From: a virus | Virus record (IMG/VR): IMGVR_UViG_3300046804_002325 | Span: 1-64,000 of that record | DNA: 64,000 nucleotides | Strand: one strand, 5' to 3' | In this document: in pieces, positions 59,608 through 64,000 of the stretch | Position numbering within the stretch: position 1 is the first letter of the stretch | Layout of the letters: every line of letters starts with the position of its first letter | Made by a program: the position numbers and the translations under genes | Notes under the pieces: generated by a model | Seen by the model: only the letters and a program-made list of their open reading frames with translations | Database searches by the model: none | Told to the model about the DNA's origin: nothing

Positions 59608-60096
59608 TTAACGATAGGTTGCCTGCAATACAACAGCATTGGGTTTCTTCAATGCTTCTGCACGGCGAGCTTTGTATTCAACATTATCAACATTCAGCAA
59701 TTCTACATGAGATACTGGCTTGAAGTCAACATTATTTTCGGTAATTTTTTCAGGAACAGATAATGGTTGCATTTTCTCCAATGCCTTTTCTTCAATCACC
59801 CGTTCTTGCCATAACTTGGCACACTTGTCTTTTGGATAATCCGCAAGACCGGTACAATCTTCCATGAATGCTGTTTGGTCTTCGGTCATCACCTCTTCTT
59901 TCACCTCTGGTTTCGCCTGTGTGGTCGAATCCATTGGTGAAATAAACAGAGCAGCAACACCAATCATAATGGCACCTGGCAAAATGATATGCCAATACAT
60001 TCCAATACAAACAGCCGCAACTAAAAATAGTACGGCAAGAATCATCATTGAATGTGTGATGCCAACACTAGCAAGAGCGTTCATTGCTGGAGACAT
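59608..60096 (-). CDS. Membrane protein with soluble C-terminal domain
   Basis: The product has 162 residues from ATG at 60096, with AAAAGGAG upstream. Two TM segments lie near residues 16-34 (MMILAVLFLVAAVCIGMYW) and 38-53. A long soluble tail has two cysteines (DCTGLADYPKDKCAKLW). An upstream in-frame extension would overlap the lipoprotein gene. Unknown function; a periplasmic tail is plausible. Confidence 0.55.
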   Translation of the reverse strand: MSPAMNALASVGITHSMMILAVLFLVAAVCIGMYWHIILPGAIMIGVAALFISPMDSTTQAKPEVKEEVMTEDQTAFMEDCTGLADYPKDKCAKLWQERVIEEKALEKMQPLSVPEKITENNVDFKPVSHVELLNVDNVEYKARRAEALKKPNAVVLQATYR

Positions 60097-60097
60097 A

Positions 60098-60343
60098 TTA
60101 TTCTCCTTTTTGGTTGTGTTGGTAATATGGGTCGCAATGTACCTGTACAGGAACAAGGACAACACCATGTTCTGTTTTTTGTGATAGATATTGTACCGTT
60201 GGTTTCATACGACCATTGATACAATCACGAGCGCCTGCAATTACGGCAGGACGATCCATTGCTTTTGGTCCATCGTAACCAGGGATTTTAGAAGTGCCAC
60301 AGGCCGTGAGGCCGAGCAAGGTTAATAGGGCAAGATATTTCAT
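60098..60343 (-). CDS. Small lipoprotein
   Basis: The product has 81 residues from ATG at 60343, with GAAGGAC Shine-Dalgarno. The signal MKYLALLTLLGLTACGTSK has a lipobox (LTAC), so processing to an N-terminal lipid-modified Cys is expected. The mature part (PGYDGPKAMDRPAVIAGARD) is short and has no spanin-like proline richness. Its place in the early block argues against lysis, and superinfection exclusion is one option. Confidence 0.65.
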   Translation of the reverse strand: MKYLALLTLLGLTACGTSKIPGYDGPKAMDRPAVIAGARDCINGRMKPTVQYLSQKTEHGVVLVPVQVHCDPYYQHNQKGE

Positions 60344-60370
60344 AACAAAGTCCTTCACAAACATGAAAGG

Positions 60371-60398
60371 ATTATATCAAATCTGGTAGGTTTGGCAA
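60371..60398 (-). promoter_or_regulatory. Sigma70-type early promoter
   Basis: Minus-strand TTGCCA (60398-60393), 16-base spacer, TATAAT followed by CC (60376-60371). First gene downstream is the lipoprotein at 60343. Confidence 0.7.
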
Positions 60399-60401
60399 GT
60401 A

Positions 60402-60569
60402 CTACTTTTGTCTTATTAACCAGGCGTTACCTAGGACGATTGCCAATGCGGCGGTTGCCGATAGGTTGTTCCCTTTTATCAACTGGTCTAGGAAATCGCA
60501 TAGGAAGTATCCTATGAAGAACCAGCAACTGTCTGTGGTTTGTAACCACTCCTTAAAGTTTTCCCACAT
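60402..60569 (-). CDS. Small membrane protein
   Basis: The product has 55 residues from ATG at 60569 (TAGGATT upstream). MWENFKEWLQTTDSCWFFIG is followed by a hydrophobic helix (LSATAALAIVLGNAWLIRQ). It overlaps the previous gene by 17 bases. Unknown function. Confidence 0.5.
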   Translation of the reverse strand: MWENFKEWLQTTDSCWFFIGYFLCDFLDQLIKGNNLSATAALAIVLGNAWLIRQK

Positions 60570-60786
60570 TTTTAATCCTATCAATTAATTTATTGGCTTC
60601 GGTCAAATCCAATTCCACAAAATCCAACAATTCATGTTGCATCAATATGGTTTCAGATTTGGCCTTTTGAAACAACTCCAATGCATAATCAACATCATCT
60701 GGTGTTGCATTATCCATCCACTCATCAAATTTGTCCTGTGAACAATTCATCAGAAAATTTAAATTGTCACGGTCGTGTTGGTTCAT
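60553..60786 (-). CDS. Hypothetical helical protein
   Basis: The product has 77 residues from ATG at 60786, overlapping the upstream stop as ATGA. Helical, with DRDNLNFLMNCSQDKFDEWM and AKSETILMQHELLDFVELDL. A longer in-frame start at 60840 would overlap the previous gene by 58 bases. Unknown function. Confidence 0.5.
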   Translation of the reverse strand: MNQHDRDNLNFLMNCSQDKFDEWMDNATPDDVDYALELFQKAKSETILMQHELLDFVELDLTEANKLIDRIKNVGKL

Positions 60787-60986
60787 TTGTTTGATACACT
60801 TGTTTTGAACAGGAAACCGAATAGTAGATTGATACCCCATGCCTGCAACCAGGTGACTTCTTTCACACCTTCAACTGCATCAACAAGGCACCCGTTCCAC
60901 AACATATAAACTGGCCACGAAAGTAGAAACGAAAGGCCGGCAACAAGGCCGACCGCCATTACGATTTTACCAATCATTTCGCTCAT
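60783..60986 (-). CDS. Small membrane protein with two TM segments
   Basis: The product has 67 residues. One TM segment near residues 7-27 (KIVMAVGLVAGLSFLLSWPV) and a C-terminal one (AWGINLLFGFLFK) flank a loop (VDAVEGVKEVTWLQ). The layout resembles small inner-membrane proteins common in bacteria and phages. Function unknown. Confidence 0.6.
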   Translation of the reverse strand: MSEMIGKIVMAVGLVAGLSFLLSWPVYMLWNGCLVDAVEGVKEVTWLQAWGINLLFGFLFKTSVSNK

Positions 60987-61297
60987 GCTGTTTCAGTCTC
61001 TTTGGTTTCTTGTGCAACTGGCGCAGGTGTTTGTTTGCCAACATAACGACCATTTGCATCAAACTCGGTGTAATTCACCAATTGATATGCCTGAACCTTA
61101 CGACCATCTTTAATCACTTTAACAATGCCGCCATCCTTGCGAATGTTGTAAATGTTGGTGCTTAGACGATACATTACCTTCTCTTGGTCTGTGCCTTTGA
61201 ATACTGCCTGAATTTCATCAGGTGTAACAGGTTTGCCAGACAGCAAGGTGACTGCAACTTTTTCGTGACGGTTAGGTTTACCAGTGTGTTTTGACAT
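60983..61297 (-). CDS. Small DNA-binding-like early protein
   Basis: The product has 104 residues from ATG at 61297, with GGAGGAC spaced 7 bases. KHTGKPNRHEKVAVTLLSGKPVTPDEIQAVF and MYRLSTNIYNIRKDGGIVKV suggest a small winged-helix-type fold. It overlaps the next gene by 4 bases and follows the promoter at 61340-61368. Function unknown; transcription control is possible. Confidence 0.55.
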   Translation of the reverse strand: MSKHTGKPNRHEKVAVTLLSGKPVTPDEIQAVFKGTDQEKVMYRLSTNIYNIRKDGGIVKVIKDGRKVQAYQLVNYTEFDANGRYVGKQTPAPVAQETKETETA

Positions 61298-61339
61298 TTT
61301 ATGTCCTCCAAAAATCAAATAATAAAATTTCCAACATGG

Positions 61340-61368
61340 ATTATATCACAAGGATGGCATGTTGGCAA
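61340..61368 (-). promoter_or_regulatory. Sigma70-type early promoter
   Basis: Minus-strand TTGCCA (61368-61363), 17-base spacer, TATAAT followed by CC (61345-61340), in an otherwise empty gap. First gene downstream starts at 61297. Confidence 0.8.
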
Positions 61369-61382
61369 CCATCCATGCGAGG

Positions 61383-62528
61383 TTAGAATGGGATTTCTTC
61401 GCTTGGTGTAACTCGGATTTCAGGTTCTGCTGGCTTTGGCGGGGGATTCACCTTAGCATCAACCTTTGAATACAAGTCCATGAATGCTTCTTTAGTCTCA
61501 TCATCAAAACGAGCCACACACAATTTGATTGCCTTCATTCTATCTTTGAAAATAGAATATGCCTTGGCAATGTGGACCAAACGGCGGGTGGAGATAATTT
61601 CATCAACAGCACCTTGTTGGAATGTTTGTCGTACAATATCTGCCCATTGTGTTAGGCATTCAACAAACTCCGCATCTTTAATCAAAGGTGTTAGAATCTT
61701 TTTCTCTGTCTTGGCATCAGGATATTCCTGTTCAACAGTAATTGGGAATCGTTCCAAGAACGCATCATCCAAAATCTGTGACAAGTATTTACCTTCTTCA
61801 CTACCACGACCTTTGGTGTTTGCAGTAGCAATCACAGTGAAACCAGGTGCAGGTTTAACCAACTCACCAGACTTTTTATTGAAGTGTGGTTTGCCTTCTA
61901 AGATACCTTGCAAACACATCAACTTATTAGAACCACGGTCAACTTCATCAATCAATAGAACGGCACCACGCTTCATAGCAGTGATAACAGGACCATCACG
62001 GTTAACGACGTTGCCATTAACAAGAGTAGGACCACCCAATAGGTCAGTTTCATCAGTTTCAATTGAGATGTTGACACGGATACATTCACGGCCGAGGGTT
62101 GCACATACTTGCTCAACCATAAGGGTTTTCCCGTTACCTGACAAGCCAGTAATAAACACAGGGTAGAATGTACCAGAGTTAATAATATTAGAGAGGTCTT
62201 TGTAAAATCCAAATGGAACATAATCAGGATATTTTGTGGGAATTGATACATCAGAATCATCAATCAATTTTGGTTGACGAAACTCCAACACTTGTGCCGA
62301 TAGTGCAACTTCCATTTCAGGTTCTTGTTCAACAACTTTGGCACCAACAACAGGCAGTTTGTATTGGCCACGGCCGACACGGAACTCCGATTTGGTTGTA
62401 ATCCAATAAGGGAATGACAACTTGTTTTTAGTAACAACTTGTTCAATGTTTTCACGGGTAATCACCGCACCAACACCAAACATATCTTCAGCAGCCTTAA
62501 CAAAGGCCATTTGGTTTCTATTCAACAT
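61383..62528 (-). CDS. CobS/MoxR-like AAA+ ATPase
   Basis: The product has 381 residues. The N-terminal 100 residues are specific. The ATPase has Walker A GLSGNGKT near residue 128, Walker B AVLLIDEVDR near 192, sensor-like TVIATANTKGRGS, and an LERFPITVEQEYP region. It resembles the AAA+ proteins annotated CobS in T4-like cyanophages. A cobalt-chelatase role is unproven, and MoxR-type remodelling is equally possible. It overlaps the next gene upstream by 11 bases. Confidence 0.75.
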   Translation of the reverse strand: MLNRNQMAFVKAAEDMFGVGAVITRENIEQVVTKNKLSFPYWITTKSEFRVGRGQYKLPVVGAKVVEQEPEMEVALSAQVLEFRQPKLIDDSDVSIPTKYPDYVPFGFYKDLSNIINSGTFYPVFITGLSGNGKTLMVEQVCATLGRECIRVNISIETDETDLLGGPTLVNGNVVNRDGPVITAMKRGAVLLIDEVDRGSNKLMCLQGILEGKPHFNKKSGELVKPAPGFTVIATANTKGRGSEEGKYLSQILDDAFLERFPITVEQEYPDAKTEKKILTPLIKDAEFVECLTQWADIVRQTFQQGAVDEIISTRRLVHIAKAYSIFKDRMKAIKLCVARFDDETKEAFMDLYSKVDAKVNPPPKPAEPEIRVTPSEEIPF

Positions 62529-62787
62529 TATTCCAACCTTCAGTTTGTTTGAACGATTTTTCTTGCACAGTTAATTTATCTTTTTGTGTCTTGCGTGGAT
62601 TGCCGCACATTCCACATTCGGGGTTTCCACAATCCATTGCATGGTGCTTTGCAAATTTATGAGGTGAACGCTCAACTTCTTTACGGTCCATGCCGTGTTG
62701 AAGAGCAATCTTTTGTTGTTTCTTGATTGCTGCTTCTTCACTATGCAGGCGTTTACTTCTTTTATCTTTTTGTTCTTGGTCACTCAT
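62518..62787 (-). CDS. Conserved small cysteine-motif protein
   Basis: The product has 89 residues. RLHSEEAAIKKQQKIALQHG is helical and basic, followed by HKFAKHHAMDCGNPECGMCGNPRK, a putative zinc site with three Cys and nearby His. This layout recurs in T4-like phages. Function unknown; nucleic-acid binding is a possibility. Confidence 0.65.
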   Translation of the reverse strand: MSDQEQKDKRSKRLHSEEAAIKKQQKIALQHGMDRKEVERSPHKFAKHHAMDCGNPECGMCGNPRKTQKDKLTVQEKSFKQTEGWNNVE

Positions 62788-63029
62788 ATTGGCTCCTTGA
62801 ATTCATCCATAACTTCCTTGCTTGTGATATCAGGGTTTTGTTTACACATGACATAAGTATCACTTAAAATATATAGAGTAAATTCCCACAGTTCATATGG
62901 TGTGAACATATAGTAACCGTTAGGGTCTCTAACGGCACCTGCCTCTTTTGCATAATTGTCAAGTATAGGATAAGGTGGTTGTTTACCAACCACATTTTCT
63001 ATATCCTTTTTTTTGAAGAAATTAAACAT
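62784..63029 (-). CDS. Hypothetical early protein
   Basis: The product has 81 residues. FNFFKKKDIENVVGKQPPYP is followed by YELWEFTLYILSDTYVMCKQ. Starts and stops overlap its neighbours (1 and 4 bases). No family recognised. Confidence 0.5.
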   Translation of the reverse strand: MFNFFKKKDIENVVGKQPPYPILDNYAKEAGAVRDPNGYYMFTPYELWEFTLYILSDTYVMCKQNPDITSKEVMDEFKEPI

Positions 63030-64000
63030 CAGAACGCATCAAAGTTGTAAGAACGGGTTTTCATACGAGAAAGAATTACGGTCAAACCATTCTTCTCAAA
63101 GATGAATTTGCCTGACTTAGAATCAAACTTAATCAAGTCACCTGCGGCGAATTCTTCATCAATCCAACCATATTCAAGACCAGTTTCAGTTCCTGTCATT
63201 GCTCTCATATCAGCAAGAGAAGGCGCTGTTCCATCTTCATCGTAACCTTTTGGTGCCTTGAAAAACATATTCAAGCTGATATCATCATTTGCCAATGGTG
63301 TACCAGTCCAAATGGATGGACTCAGGCGTTCCGCTTTGTGTTCACCACGGTATGCCTCAACCTCATATGATGTACCACTATCAAACTCTGCCTTCACATT
63401 AAGAATGGTCAATGCTTGGTTTGGTGTTTCATCGTAACGGTTCATTTCTTCAACAGTAGCCTTCAACATATCAAAGTTGAATGCTGAGAATACGGAAGTA
63501 ATGCTCACCAGTTTATCAATGTGTGATTTATTCTTTAGGTTATCTTCACAGTATTCACGGATGAATTCTGAATCCAAACCAGTGAAGTTCAAGTAATAGA
63601 AGATACGACCTGGACGGTTACGCATATGACTATCAACACGCCATTTGTCGTTACAGGTCAACAGGAACAATTTCTTGCTAGAGTAGATACCATCCAACAA
63701 GGTCAACATAGATTCTTGTTGTTCACGGTCATACACTTTTTCAAACTCATCAAACAACACAACACATGGTTGTTCAATAGATTGAATGAATGTATTGAAA
63801 GAATCACCATGCCATGGTGCGTTGATAACAATAGTTGGCACGGCATGTTGTGCAGCCAATTGAATACAGATATTCTTGCTCAACATGGTTTTACCAGAAC
63901 CTTTTTCGCCAGTCAGCAATACACCAGTGGATTTATCACGGTTCAAGAATGTACCAATGATACGGTCGGTTCTTGTTTGAACATCACCATACATTTTCTT
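63029..64000 (-). CDS. AAA ATPase (5' end outside window)
   Basis: The frame stays open to the window edge; an internal ATG at 63994 follows AAG AAA codons, so the N-terminus is probably truncated. Walker A GEKGSGKT lies near residue 31 of the visible part, Walker B VVLFDEFEK near 78, and a sensor-type FLLTCNDKWRVDSHMRNRPGR follows. The C-terminal part (GDLIKFDSKSGKFIFE) is beta-rich. Such ATPases occur in T4-like aquatic phages beside the CobS-like gene. Function unknown. Confidence 0.7.
   Translation of the reverse strand, partial: KKMYGDVQTRTDRIIGTFLNRDKSTGVLLTGEKGSGKTMLSKNICIQLAAQHAVPTIVINAPWHGDSFNTFIQSIEQPCVVLFDEFEKVYDREQQESMLTLLDGIYSSKKLFLLTCNDKWRVDSHMRNRPGRIFYYLNFTGLDSEFIREYCEDNLKNKSHIDKLVSITSVFSAFNFDMLKATVEEMNRYDETPNQALTILNVKAEFDSGTSYEVEAYRGEHKAERLSPSIWTGTPLANDDISLNMFFKAPKGYDEDGTAPSLADMRAMTGTETGLEYGWIDEEFAAGDLIKFDSKSGKFIFEKNGLTVILSRMKTRSYNFDAF

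Noticed and set aside
61346-61375. Hairpin with GGATGG/CCATCC as a terminator after the CobS-like gene
   Set aside because: No T-tract follows on the minus strand and the sequence is largely explained by the -35 and spacer of the promoter at 61340-61368.

Overview
The window is part of the genome of a T4-like myovirus (Caudoviricetes). It holds recognisable T4 core proteins (gp4, gp5, gp6, gp7, gp8, gp25, gp26, gp27, gp32, gp33, gp48, gp53, gp59), T4-type late-promoter octamers, PhoH and CobS-like ATPases, very long tail-fibre genes and dense ATGA/TAATG gene junctions. The host is probably an aquatic Gram-negative proteobacterium. This is inferred from the similarity to marine and freshwater T4-like phages, from a phage-encoded outer-membrane barrel with a Sec signal peptide, and from a permuted two-piece tmRNA of the kind known in alpha-, some beta-proteobacteria and some cyanobacteria. 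The ANDE-type tag fits beta/gamma tags better than typical alpha tags, but the host cannot be fixed from sequence alone.

Layout. 1-15.6 kb (minus): tail fibres and adhesins. Several are built from an Ala-Asn-x-Ala-Phe/Tyr heptad repeat, one is a three-module glycine-rich adhesin, one ends in an S74 self-cleaving chaperone, and a tail-fibre assembly chaperone lies among them. 15.6-36.3 kb (minus): baseplate genes, in transcription order gp48, gp53, gp27, gp5 (OB domain), spike, unknown, gp25, gp6, gp7, fibre, gp8 and a DUF4815 giant protein. 36.35-42.3 kb (plus): gp4, an unknown, a tube-fold protein, gp26 with a gp51-like minus-1 extension, a hub/lysozyme-like protein and a tape-measure candidate, closed by a bidirectional terminator. 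42.4-46.3 kb (minus): an operon with an outer-membrane barrel, endolysin, gp33 late co-activator, Mom-like DNA-modification protein, gp59, a HAD nucleotidase and gp32. 46.4-47.2 kb: a homing-endonuclease-like gene converging on a tmRNA gene. 47.2-64 kb (minus, apart from one HNH gene): a glycine-rich fibre, a 2OG oxygenase and a beta-propeller; an exonuclease and PhoH; then many small early-type genes, including an epimerase, a phosphoesterase, a nucleotidyltransferase-like protein, a CobS-like AAA+ protein and an AAA ATPase cut by the window end.

The two strongest discoveries are non-coding or recoding signals. One is a complete circularly permuted tmRNA gene (about 46838-47136, minus) with its own sigma70-type promoter, a G3.U wobble acceptor stem, a T-arm, an encoded CCA, a tag frame reading ANDESYRIAA and a terminator hairpin. 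The other is a canonical T TTT TTC slippery heptamer at the end of gp26, which joins it in the -1 frame to a gp51-like 62-residue extension. This mirrors the frameshifted tail-assembly chaperones of other tailed phages.

Regulation that can be read from sequence: TTGCCA-N16/17-TATAAT promoters precede the early-type blocks and the tmRNA. TATAAATA or CTAAATA octamers precede tail genes.
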